From Oenanthe sinensis (lineage: Eukaryota > Streptophyta > Magnoliopsida > Apiales > Apiaceae), in contig CM053802.1 of assembly GCA_028671895.1 (NCBI GenBank), positions 40,400,201 to 40,464,200 of the forward strand: a DNA stretch of 64,000 nucleotides, written 5' to 3'. Both the position numbers and the translations under genes were made by a program. Under the pieces are notes generated by a model. That model was not told the DNA's origin and did not search any database. It worked only from the letters and a program-made list of their open reading frames with translations. Of the stretch, positions 48,997 to 58,884 are shown piece by piece (the first letter of the stretch is position 1; each line of letters opens with the position of its first letter).

Positions 48997-49602
48997 ATGG
49001 CAAACAATACAAATAACTTCTCTGTGAGAGCAACCCTTGAGAAGGACAAGATGACAGGAACTAACTTCCTTGATTGGTATAGGAATTTGAGGATTGTCTT
49101 CGGGCAGGAGCGAAAGCTTCACGCCATTGAAATTCCTTCACCTGCTCCTCCTGCTGAGAATACAACTCGAGTTCAGCAAATTGCTTATCAGAAACATATT
49201 GATGATGCGAATGATGTTGCGTGTCTCATGCTGGAAACCATGAGTGCTGAGCTTCAAAACCAACATGAGCAAATGGATGCTTATGAGATGATTGAACACC
49301 TTCAAAGAATGTTTGAGGGACAGGCTCGTCAAGAAAGGTTCGACATGAGCAAAGCACTGTATGCTTGCAAACAGGGAGAGCGTGAACCTGTTCAACCACA
49401 TGTTCTAAAGATGATAGGTTATAGAGAGTATCTTGATACTTTCGGTTTCCCGATTGGTCCGGAAGCTCAGATTGACTTGATCTTGCAATCTTTGAACAAC
49501 AACTATACTCATTTTGTTATGAACTATAATATGAATTAGATAGACAAAACACCCACTGAATTGTTGGCCATGTTACAAACTGCTGAAACTAACATGAAAA
49601 AG
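48997..49602 (+). pseudogene. gag: COP-3 gag, N-terminal part (interrupted by SIR-1)
   Basis: ATG 48997 (MANNTNNFSVRATLEKDKM) opens a frame to TAG at 49537, where COP-2 has GAG (MNEIDKTP). The frame continues to AETNMKK and is cut at 49602 by SIR-1. The capsid part matches COP-2 almost codon for codon. The second part is 62524-62798. Confidence 0.9.
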
Positions 49603-50720
49603 TGTTATTCCCTAGAACAATGTCAATATTTGTAGAAGGAGGGGTTGAATAAAAATATTAAAACTTTTTGCTGGTTCTAATATTCGTTCTTGAAGTTTGA
49701 GAATATAGAGAGAATATGTTCTAACAATTTAAGACTGAAGTGTAAATTGAACAAGGAGATTTAAAATTACTGATGGATTGGTTTTTCCATCAGTGTATAT
49801 TTTTGCTCAATGTTCCTAGGTTAAAAGAAACCTAGCTGCATTTTTACAAGATTAGAAAACAAATCAACTGTTCTTACAAATGTGTTCTTAAGCTTGAACA
49901 GTTGATTAAGAGATATTATCTAACTTGTCTATTTTCTAATAATGCTGCTACACTTGTTTATATACCACAAGTGTTCTTTTACAATTCCTATTCTAGGATT
50001 GTTTCTACCTGCCTTTCTTTTACCTTTTTCTATCTTTTAAAAAGGTTTGAAAAGACAGCTTCAGATTGAGTCTTCACAGCCACTCTAGACTGTCTTCCAT
50101 AGGAGTGCTTTTGTTCTCTGGATCTTCAACAGATATTCTTTCTGTGTTGTCACACTCAATTGATAATTTGCTGTTAGGCATACCAATTGATCTGTCCTTT
50201 AATCCATCAACTGATGTACTTCTTCGATTGATCTTTCTATCCATCGATTGATAAAAGATGGCTTATCGATTGATAGATTTTATCAATCGATATATCAATC
50301 GATGGGTCTTCACATCAGTTGATGGTCTTCAATGCTTGACTTGGCTTCTTCGATTGATCCTTCATCCATCGATGCTTCAATATCAATTGATCATCTTTCA
50401 CTTGTGTAATTTTCTGTCTTCACATAATTACAATTTAACAGTTTAATTTATACATCAATTGATGATCTATATCAATCGACTCTAACATCAATTGATGAAC
50501 AAAATATCAATTGATTTACACCTTATCGATTGAAATAAACTAAGAACACCTATGCTACAATCCAAATTATCAGTTGATTCATATAAACACTTCAACTGAT
50601 AAATGGTTTCCTGATCAATTGATATTTATAACTTTCATATCAATTGATCAGTTACATCAAATAAAATTTCTATGATTCTAAGATTAATGTTATCATCAAA
50701 CCACATGTAGATTCCTAACA
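49603..50720 (-). repeat. SIR-1 3' LTR
   Basis: 1118 bp, TGTTATTCCCTAGAACAATG to CACATGTAGATTCCTAACA. A minus-strand TATA box TATATAAAC lies at 49956-49964. Six exact ATCAATTGAT decamers fall within 50382-50648, with many one-base variants around them. Confidence 0.97.
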
Positions 50721-50730
50721 ATCTCCCCCT
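50721..50730 (-). other. SIR-1 polypurine tract
   Basis: Minus strand AGGGGGAGAT immediately before the 3' LTR, the site where plus-strand DNA synthesis would start. Confidence 0.9.
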
Positions 50731-50895
50731 ATTTGTGTCTGTGTTTTTAACAGGCATAAATCTACTTGATGATAACAAAAACCCTTAAAATTTACATTTA
50801 GATAGAATCAAGAAACTTAATTGGCACATTAATTTTGGAAGTACCAGATTGATAGATAACTCCTGCAAGCAGCTTCAATGTCTTCATAATTTAAT

Positions 50896-51402
50896 TTAGT
50901 TCCTCTTCCTCCTTTTCTCAGCATTTTCCTTTAGTTGCCTCATGAAAGAACTTCTCAAGATTGCTTCATCCCTGTCAGTTTCTCCAAGTTGCCTCATAAG
51001 GTAATGTATTTCTTCATCTGTGATTTTGTCCAGATATTTGCAGATATCAAAGAACTTTGTATTGCCCTCTATATCTGTAAAAATCATAGCATACTTTGGC
51101 TCCAACACCACCTTTTTGACCTGTGACTTCCATAGCTTTAGAGGTGAATCAGGTTCAGCTTCTGCCTTGGATCTTCTTAACCTTGAAATTTGTTGTTGTA
51201 TCTCCTGAGCAATTGTTGTGTTGAGTAGAGGAAGAATAGTCTTTAAAATATTGTAGCTTTGCTTCATTATCACCTTCAATGAATAGATTGTTTTCACTCC
51301 ATTTTCATACTCCAACCTCATTGATTCTTCATGGTTAGAGGTTGCCGGGTGAGTCCTTACTCCAATTAATCCTTTTTCATTGATTACTGGTATTCCCTTC
51401 AA
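50896..51402 (-). pseudogene. SIR-1 ORF3 terminal module (separate frame)
   Basis: 168 codons reading MKGIPVINEKGLIGVRTHPA to a basic end (ENAEKRRKRN), including YAMIFTDIEGNTKFFDICKY and EEIHYLMRQLGETDRDEAIL. SIR-2 has the same module (26971-26447), so it is a conserved piece of ORF3. In both copies it is out of frame with the preceding 1140-codon part. Compared with SIR-2, SIR-1 has one extra base and lacks about 13 bases just before the ATG. Either an ancestral frame break or a short overlap/shift separates the two. No known domain is recognised. Confidence 0.65.
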
Positions 51403-51436
51403 TTGTGACCTCCTGCTTGATTTCTTCTTGTTGACC

Positions 51437-54400
51437 CTAGAGGTTTTCCTGAACCACTATTTCTTGAGTAGAACTTGACCTTTTCTTGGCCATAGTAACT
51501 TTTCTCTTTTTCCTCAGTGGTTGATCTATTAGTTGATCTTCCATATCCCATTCCATTTTCATTTGCCTTGCTATTTCCTCATTTTCTTTTTCTTTCTTTT
51601 TTGCATCTGACAATCCTGATGAAATGGCTTCTTGAAGAAGCTTCTGGCCAACTGGCTCTTTTCTCTTCTTCTTTTCTTCAATCATTATGACTTTTCCCTT
51701 TTTCTTCTCTTTAAGGGCTTCTTGATCAACTGATAAAAAGGCTTCAGCATCTGAGTTGCTTTCCTTGGCAGCCTTTAGTGCATCTTCATTTATTTTTCTT
51801 GTTTGAGCAATGAACTCATCCAAGTCTCCTTTTTCTACTGCCTCTGTTACTAACTCAGTGTTTCTCCTTAGATCTTCAATTCTCTTCTTTTCTCTCTCAA
51901 TCATTGATTGAGTTTCTTTCTCCCTAGAAATTCTCCTAGCTTCAAGATCATCATCAAACTTCTTGTAATCTTTCTTTTTCTGTTCTAAATTATCTTTTGG
52001 AGAATTAGATGACTTAGATTTCTTTGAAGATTGATTGTCCATGTTACTTCTGCTTTTATCTCTTCTGGGTGCAGAACCACCAATGCCACTTGACTTATCC
52101 ATACCAGAACCACCTTTACCATCACCACCATCACCATCATCCTTCTTCTTTGTATCCTCCCCCTTTTTGTTATCATCAATTGGAGGGGGTGGTGGAAGTC
52201 TGTCAAGAAACTTTTGAAGAATGGAAGCATGGAGATTTTGACCTCTGATAATATCATCCATCTTCTTTTCCAGAGAACCTACTCTTGTCTCCAAAAATGT
52301 AAAATTTTTGGATTCTTTGAAAAGCTTGTCTTTGATGCTATTCATGGTGTTGAATGGTAGCTTCTCATCCAATCTCCTGTCCATTGCATCCTTATTAGAT
52401 GAGATAGAGTCCTTAATCCTCTCCAGTTCCCTCCTTACTCCTGTTACTGTCATCTTTTGTATTTTCATTGATTCTCTCATATAGTGAGCAATTCTCCTTT
52501 GAGTAGGATCTTCAATGTCTCCTTCCACCATTGTTCTTCTATATTGAGAGAGAATTTTAGTCTCAGCAGCTTCTAAGGAACCATCAATAGTGCTCATCCA
52601 TGGCTCTTCATCAGAATCACTCTCTAACTCTTCAGGTGCCATATAACAAGTGTCTGTTGTATTGGCAATGCTTTCCTTCAGATTCCTGGTCCTTTGATCT
52701 GTATGATCAATGCCCAAGAGTTGTTCTGCATTCCTGTTACTTGAAGTAGCCAACCCTTGATATTGTGGATCAGGATGAATGAAATTCTTTGGATCCAATT
52801 CACCAGCATCTATTTCCTCTTCAAAGTCTTTAGCAATTCCACTCCCACTAGCTTCAACATTATTTGCCCCCCCTATCTCCTTTACTCCTTCTGCCATCAG
52901 TTCAATTTCCAATTCTTGTGCAAAAAGTAGAATGTTTTTATCACTTTCACTCATCTCTCTATTTTGCATCAGGATCTCATCCTGGAATCTCACATCTCCC
53001 TCACTCATTTCTTGCGCACCTACTAAGGTGGGGCCCTCAAGTGTTTCACTCTCATTCCTGAAAGAAATAGGAATTTTTTTACTCACTTCCTCTCCTTTTG
53101 CCAGGTTACAATCCTGCCTCTCACTCAACTCACTCAATCCTAAAAGTGTTTGTGCAACATCAATTGATTAAGCATCAATTGATGTATTGACATTATCAGT
53201 TGAAGTGGTGTTTGGGATATCCATCAATTGATGCATACCCATCGATTGATCTTGAGTATCGATCGATGGCTTATCAGTCGATGGCTGAATATCAATTGAT
53301 GAAGGAACATCAATTGATGGAGAAGAAACAGTTGAGATAATTTGTGAAGTTATGTTTGAGATGATATTGGAAGTAGAATCCTGAAAATTCTGAGAAGAAG
53401 ATTCAGGAGAGAGTGTTGGCTTCTCCTTGAAAAACAAAGAAGGAGAATCTGAAAATGTTCGATAATTTATCAAAACATTTTCTGAAGAAGTTTGAGATGG
53501 GGAAAGAAGAATAGAAGAGATAGGAATTGAAAGAGAATGGGGCTGCATCTCATCATTTATATGAGATGCATCAAGCAGACTTTGTGAAGGCTCCTCCACA
53601 GTTTCCTGTGGTTTTGCAGTGTGTGATTCCCTAAGTGCAAAGGTGACTTTCTTTTCTCTTCTTTTGTATGGTGTTAGTGTTTTGGCTTTTGTGTCCCCAA
53701 TTTGATTCTGTGCCCCTGGTTGTGGGCTATTTTCAATATTGTCATCCTTTTGAGAGAATGGCAATAGGGATGTGGTATTTTCCATGTTAACATCCACAGT
53801 CTTTTGGGAGACTATGGAGTGGCTTGGTTGAGGTTGCACACTCTCACTCTCCTTATCCTTCTGGGTTCTTTGATGTTCCCCAGTTCCCTCACCACCTACA
53901 TCCTCCTCTAATCTATCTACCACACTAGTTGATTTTCTTTTCTTGGTTTTTACAACAGCAGGTTTTTGAGAACCTGTTGAGGTTGGTTTCTTAGATTTGG
54001 ATTTAGAGATTAGTTGTGTGGCTTGGGTAGGAGGGTTGGGGTCATTACTACCACCCTCCATAGTCACAGAAGGCAAGGAAGAGTTAGGTTGAGAAGTTTT
54101 TAAAGTAGAGATAAATACCTGAACAAAAGGGGGATAGATCAATTCCACATTGCTGTGAAGATTGATCCTAACCAAGCCTTTAAAGACCCTTTTGTTTTGA
54201 GTCCAACAATCCAAAATTTCTGTATTCCTGTCAATCTCAATATCCTTGACAAAGTGGTTAATAATAATCATAATAAATCTTGCATAATAAATATGATTAG
54301 ATCTATTTATTTTATTCCCCAATTTGGCAGATATTTCATTGAGTAACAGGCTTCCTAAATTATGATATCTATCATATAAAATGTTATACCCTACTTGTTG

Positions 54401-54892
54401 CATACTTGTTGTTATTGCATCAAAATTACTAACCTTTCCAGAAAAACACTTTATTAAAGCATCAAAGAAATATGACCATTCTTTTCTTAGATTCTTTCTA
54501 ACAATACTACATAGACTAGCATCAGGAGCAAGGTAATTGATTTCCCTAAGCATGTTTCTAATATCTGTGTCAGTGGGTGCATTTGCAGTATTATTTGACG
54601 GAATATTTAAACACTCACCCAAGACCACAGTGGTTAGAATATACCTTTGTCCTTTGCAATCAAAGGAGATGGAAGATAAATCATCTGCTACTTCTACTGT
54701 TGTCCAGAATTCTTCAACTAGATTGCACACTATTTTTTGTGCTTCTGAGAGGGCCTTTGAAATTTTTGAATTCTTTAGAAATTCCATTAGAGGATGGAAT
54801 TCTGTTGGGGCTTCCTCCACCATAGTGGAAGCAACGAAGTTGTTGAGCTCATAGTAGAATCCTGATTGAGAGACCTTCTTTGATGATGCCAT
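51437..54892 (-). pseudogene. SIR-1 ORF3: large protein of unknown function (one in-frame stop)
   Basis: One frame spans 54892 to 51437, 1151 codons, broken only by TAA at 53168-53170. Residues 1 to about 280 form a conserved, probably globular part (MASSKKVSQSGFYYELNNFV; KFWTT-like EEFWTTVEVAD; FDCKGQRYILTTVVLGECLN; HIYYARFIMIIINHFV). About 280-575 is Ser/Thr/Pro-rich with SIDVPSSIDIQPSTDKP repeats. The second half has two coiled-coil-like parts, LPPPPPID, a Gly/Asp/Lys tract and a basic PLRKKRKVTMAKKR cluster like a nuclear localisation signal. No signal peptide or membrane span is evident, so an envelope role is not supported. Similar N-terminal parts occur in SIR-2 and, more distantly, SIR-3. 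The stop lies in an ATCAATTGAT-rich linker. Confidence 0.85.
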
Positions 54893-55098
54893 AATCGAGT
54901 CTAAGGTTATAGAATTGAATTATCTGACAAACTTGTTAGTAATAAAGCAGAAACAACAATTAAACAGTAGTAAATTAGGGTTATTAGCAAAGTGTAGATA
55001 CAGAGAGAGAGAGAGAGATCTAAGATTGAGAAAGAGAAGGAGATAGAGAAGTCGTTAGTAAAAATTGCAAGTAAGAATTAAAAGATGTTTTAATCTCA

Positions 55099-55107
55099 CT
55101 ATTTATA
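55099..55107 (-). promoter_or_regulatory. Candidate SIR-1 ORF3 TATA box
   Basis: Minus strand TATAAATAG about 210 bases before the ORF3 ATG (54892), followed by a pyrimidine-rich leader (CTCTCTCTCTCTCTGTATC near 55000-55020). Sequence around the box is conserved with SIR-2 (39270-39278). This resembles an ordinary plant core promoter, inside a retrotransposon. Confidence 0.55.
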
Positions 55108-55350
55108 TTTACTGATTTCTCAATCAATTACTTACTCAAAATAGAACAAAATTGACCGTTGGAAGAATATTTAAGAGTAAAAGTTACCAATTTTGGCAAT
55201 CGACTGATATACATACAGGAGTGTATGTATTAATCAATTGATAAAATAAGTAATCAACGGCTAGAGTTTGTACAGATTGATTGATGACTTGGACTATTAA
55301 AATTCCAGGTCATCGATTGATAAATTGCTTATCCATCGACAGGTACAATT

Positions 55351-55505
55351 ATCCATCGATAGACAAATATATCATTGATTGATATATCTATCTGTCGATA
55401 GTTACCCCTATCCATCGATAAATAAATATATCATCAATTGATATATTTATCTGTCGACAGCTCCAATAATATCCATTGATATGTAAAATATTTATCAGTT
55501 GATTA
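55351..55505 (-). repeat. 59-bp repeat array in the SIR-1 pol/ORF3 spacer
   Basis: Units begin ATCCATCGATAG/ATCCATCGATAA/ATCCATTGATAT at 55351, 55410 and 55471 (spacing 59 and 61), with a leading partial copy at 55331. The unit is the same as in SIR-2, where five starts are present. Confidence 0.9.
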
Positions 55506-55580
55506 TTGAGGAATCAATAAATTAACATAATCAATGGCTACAATCAATATAATTACATAACTTGTCAGACATTTAAAGGT

Positions 55581-58500
55581 TTAAATATAATTAAGCATTC
55601 CTAAATCACAGATCAATATATTGAAGGTAGATTCATCTAATGGTTTGGTAAAAATGTCTGCAAGTTGTCTTTCACTAGGGACAAAATGTAATTCAACTGT
55701 ACCATTCATTACATGTTCCCTAATGAAGTGATACCTTACATCAATGTGCTTGGTTCTGGAATGTTGCACAGGATTTTCTGTTATAGCAATGGCACTTGTA
55801 TTATCACAGAAAATAGGAATCTTGTTCAAGTTGAACCCATAGTCAAGTAGTTGATTCCTCATCCATAAAATTTGTGCACAGCAACTTCCAGCTGCAATGT
55901 ATTCAGCCTCTGCAGTAGATGTAGACACTGAATTCTGCTTCTTGCTAAACCATGAAACAAGCTTATTTCCTAGAAATTGACAGGAGCCTGTTGTGCTTTT
56001 TCTGTCAATTCTGCAACCTGCATAATCTGCATCTGAATAGCCAATTAGATCAAATCCAGAATCTCTAGGATACCAAATTCCAAGATTTGGAGTTCCTTTG
56101 AGATATCTGAATATTCTTTTTATTGCAATCAAATGAGATTCTCTAGGATCAGCTTGAAACCTAGCACAAAGACATGTAGCAAACATTATATCTGGCCTAC
56201 TTGCAGTTAAATATAGTAATGAGCCAACCATGCCTCTATAACTTGAAATGTCCACTATTGCTTCCTTAGTGTTTAATTCAAGTTTAGTTATAGTGGCCAT
56301 GGGAGTTTTTGCAGAGGAACATTCATTTAAATCAAATCTCTTTAATAAATCAGAAATATATTTGGTTTGATTTATGAAAATACCATCTTTAACTTGTTTG
56401 ATTTGCAAGCCAAGAAAGTAGGTTAGTTCTCCCATCATGCTCATTTCATATTTACTCTGCATCAACTTAGCAAACTTTTTACAAAGTTTTTCATTAGTTG
56501 AGCCAAAGATAATATCATCTACATAGATTTGAACAAGAATCATAGAGCCATTTACATTTCTATGAAAGAGAGTTTTATCAACAGTACCTCTAATGAAGTA
56601 ATTCTCAATCAGAAATTTAGACAGAGTGTCATACCAGGCTCTAGGTGCTTGTTTTAATCCATAAAGTGCCTTGAGAAGATAGTATACAAATCCGGGATGA
56701 ACAGGATCAATAAAACCAGGAGGTTGTTCTACATATACTTCTTCTTCTAGTTCTCCATTGAGAAAAACACTTTTTACATCCATCTGATATACTTTGAAAT
56801 TTGCATGAGCAGCAAATGCTAAAAAGATTCTGATTGCTTCCAACCTTGCAACTGGTGCAAATGTTTCATCAAAATCTATGCCTTCTTCTTGTGAATAGCC
56901 CTTTGCCACTAATCTTGCCTTATTTCTTGTCACTGTACCAGATTCATCCATTTTGTTTCTGAATACCCATTTTTTACCAGTGATAGTTTTGTTCTTTGGT
57001 TTGGGCATCAGCTTCCACACTTTGTTTCTATCAAACTGATTCAACTCTTCTTGCATAGCATTTATCCAATCAGGATCATTCAAGGCTTCTTCAATCCTTT
57101 TAGGTTCTTCTTGTGACAGAAAGCTACTATACAAGCATTCATTTTGAGTTGCACTTCTAGTTTTGACACCATCATTTGCATTTCCAATAATTAGTTCAAA
57201 GGGATGACTTTTTGTCAATTTCCTTTGAGATGGTATGATTGTCCTTGAATATGATGTTTCATGATCATTGGAAGAGTTATGATCATTGTGAAGTGATTGA
57301 CTATTTGAGAACCCTCCCCTTGTGATGGACGCTCCATTTGAAGATTGTTGAGCAGAGTTGTTATCCATCGAATGATTATCAATTGATGTATTATCAGTCG
57401 ATTGATGATTGTCAACTAATAAGTTATCTGTTGAAGCAATGACATCAATTGATGGGAGGATTCTTGGAACTTGTATACTTGTAATTTCCTCATCATCATC
57501 ACTATCTTCAATATTACTTGAGGATTCATTTTCAAAATGCAATAGATCATGAAATCCTTCATCAAACAACCCTTGAATTTTCTTGTCATCAAAGACTACA
57601 TGCATAGATTCCATAACAATGTGTAATCTAAGATTGTAGACTCTGTATGCTTTGGTTGTTATTCCATATCCAACAAATATAGCTTCATCAGCTTTGGCTT
57701 CAAATTTTCCTAGATTTTCACCTTGATTTCTCAGTACAAAGCATTTGCAGCCAAAGACATGAAGAAAGTTAACTGTTGGCTTCTTGTCTTTCTTCATCAA
57801 TTGATATGGTGTTTTGCCTTGAAGTTTATTGACCATGGAAATATTTTGAGTGTAACAAGCAGTATTAATTGCTTCTGCCCAGAAGTATGTAGGAAGTTTT
57901 GCTTCTTCTAACATAGTTCTAGCAGCTTCAATCAAGGTCCTATTTTTTCTTTCAACTACTCCATTTTGCTGTGGAGTCCTTGGAGCAGAGAAAAGATGAG
58001 TGATACCTTTTTCCTCACAGAATTCTCTCATGGTTGAATTCTTGAATTCAGTTCCATTATCACTTCTAAATTTCTTGACCTTCCATTCAGTGCCATTTTC
58101 AACATTCTTCACATGATTGATACTTAATTTGCTTGCCTCATCCTTAGAGAATAAGAAATATACCCATGAAAATCTTGTGAAGTCATCCACAATTACTAAG
58201 GCATATTTCTTTTTGGCAATAGACATGATGTTGACTGGACCAAATAAATCCATGTGCAATAATTCCAGAGGCTTATCAATTGATGATTCAGACTTTGACT
58301 TGAATGATGCTTTTATTTGTTTTCCTTTTTGACAGGCATCACACAGTCCATCCTTGGTGAATTCCATCTGTGGAATGCCTCTAACCAGATTCTTTCTAAC
58401 CAATAAATTCATGGCTTTGAAATTCAAATGGGCTAGTTTCTTGTGCCACAACCAACTTTCATCTGTATTGGCTTTGCTAAGAAGGCATGTCATTGAATTT

Positions 58501-58877
58501 GATTTTACAGAGAGAAAATCAGCCACATAGACATTCCCTTTTCTTTCTCCAATTAAGAGAATTTCACCACATTCTTTGTTGGCTATGATGCATGATTCAG
58601 TTGTAAACCACACACCATTACCATTATCCCACAGTTGACTAATGCTGAGCAAATTGTGCTTCAATCCATCAACTAGTGCTACAGGTTCAATGATAACATT
58701 TTCTTTTGCAATTGAGCCATATCCCAGAGTAAAACCTTTGCTGTTATCCCCAAAAGTAACTCCTGGGCCAGCCTTTTCCACAAACTTTGTGAGCAGGGAC
58801 AAATCTCCAGTCATGTGCCTTGAACATCCACTATCCAAATACCAGAGATTTTTCTTCCTGTTTCCCTGCACACACAT
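55581..58877 (-). CDS. pol: SIR-1 pol polyprotein (protease, integrase, reverse transcriptase, RNase H)
   Basis: 1098 codons without a stop. Protease active site WYLDSG (Asp at residue 15); GAG-pre-integrase and zinc region LWHKKLAHLNF ... CDACQKGK (about 145-195); integrase core with MDLFGP, RSDNGTEF and NGVVERKNRT (about 210-320); a SIDN/STDN linker (about 470-530); RT from about 600 with FDETFAPVAR, QMDVKSVFLNG and YVDDIIFGST; RNase H with GYSDADYAGC and CDNTSAIAITENPVQH (about 940-1060). All catalytic residues I can identify are present. The frame is +1 relative to gag and is open upstream to about 58952, overlapping the gag end by about 66 bases, so pol is probably reached from gag by frameshifting rather than from its own ATG. 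The RT residue in VKSVFLNG is Val where Ala is usual. Confidence 0.95.
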   Translation of the reverse strand: MCVQGNRKKNLWYLDSGCSRHMTGDLSLLTKFVEKAGPGVTFGDNSKGFTLGYGSIAKENVIIEPVALVDGLKHNLLSISQLWDNGNGVWFTTESCIIANKECGEILLIGERKGNVYVADFLSVKSNSMTCLLSKANTDESWLWHKKLAHLNFKAMNLLVRKNLVRGIPQMEFTKDGLCDACQKGKQIKASFKSKSESSIDKPLELLHMDLFGPVNIMSIAKKKYALVIVDDFTRFSWVYFLFSKDEASKLSINHVKNVENGTEWKVKKFRSDNGTEFKNSTMREFCEEKGITHLFSAPRTPQQNGVVERKNRTLIEAARTMLEEAKLPTYFWAEAINTACYTQNISMVNKLQGKTPYQLMKKDKKPTVNFLHVFGCKCFVLRNQGENLGKFEAKADEAIFVGYGITTKAYRVYNLRLHIVMESMHVVFDDKKIQGLFDEGFHDLLHFENESSSNIEDSDDDEEITSIQVPRILPSIDVIASTDNLLVDNHQSTDNTSIDNHSMDNNSAQQSSNGASITRGGFSNSQSLHNDHNSSNDHETSYSRTIIPSQRKLTKSHPFELIIGNANDGVKTRSATQNECLYSSFLSQEEPKRIEEALNDPDWINAMQEELNQFDRNKVWKLMPKPKNKTITGKKWVFRNKMDESGTVTRNKARLVAKGYSQEEGIDFDETFAPVARLEAIRIFLAFAAHANFKVYQMDVKSVFLNGELEEEVYVEQPPGFIDPVHPGFVYYLLKALYGLKQAPRAWYDTLSKFLIENYFIRGTVDKTLFHRNVNGSMILVQIYVDDIIFGSTNEKLCKKFAKLMQSKYEMSMMGELTYFLGLQIKQVKDGIFINQTKYISDLLKRFDLNECSSAKTPMATITKLELNTKEAIVDISSYRGMVGSLLYLTASRPDIMFATCLCARFQADPRESHLIAIKRIFRYLKGTPNLGIWYPRDSGFDLIGYSDADYAGCRIDRKSTTGSCQFLGNKLVSWFSKKQNSVSTSTAEAEYIAAGSCCAQILWMRNQLLDYGFNLNKIPIFCDNTSAIAITENPVQHSRTKHIDVRYHFIREHVMNGTVELHFVPSERQLADIFTKPLDESTFNILICDLGMLNYI

Positions 58878-58884
58878 AAAACAA

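Noticed and set aside
50066..50446. Short ORFs repeated at 61869-62249
   Set aside because: They lie in the two SIR-1 LTRs and are made of ATCAATTGAT-type repeats.
50382..50648. Clustered palindromes as MITE terminal repeats
   Set aside because: They are inside both LTRs at the same positions, with no separate element boundaries or duplications.
51437..54892. ORF3 as a retroviral envelope
   Set aside because: No signal peptide, membrane span or fusion-peptide-like segment; the composition is coiled-coil, linker and basic.
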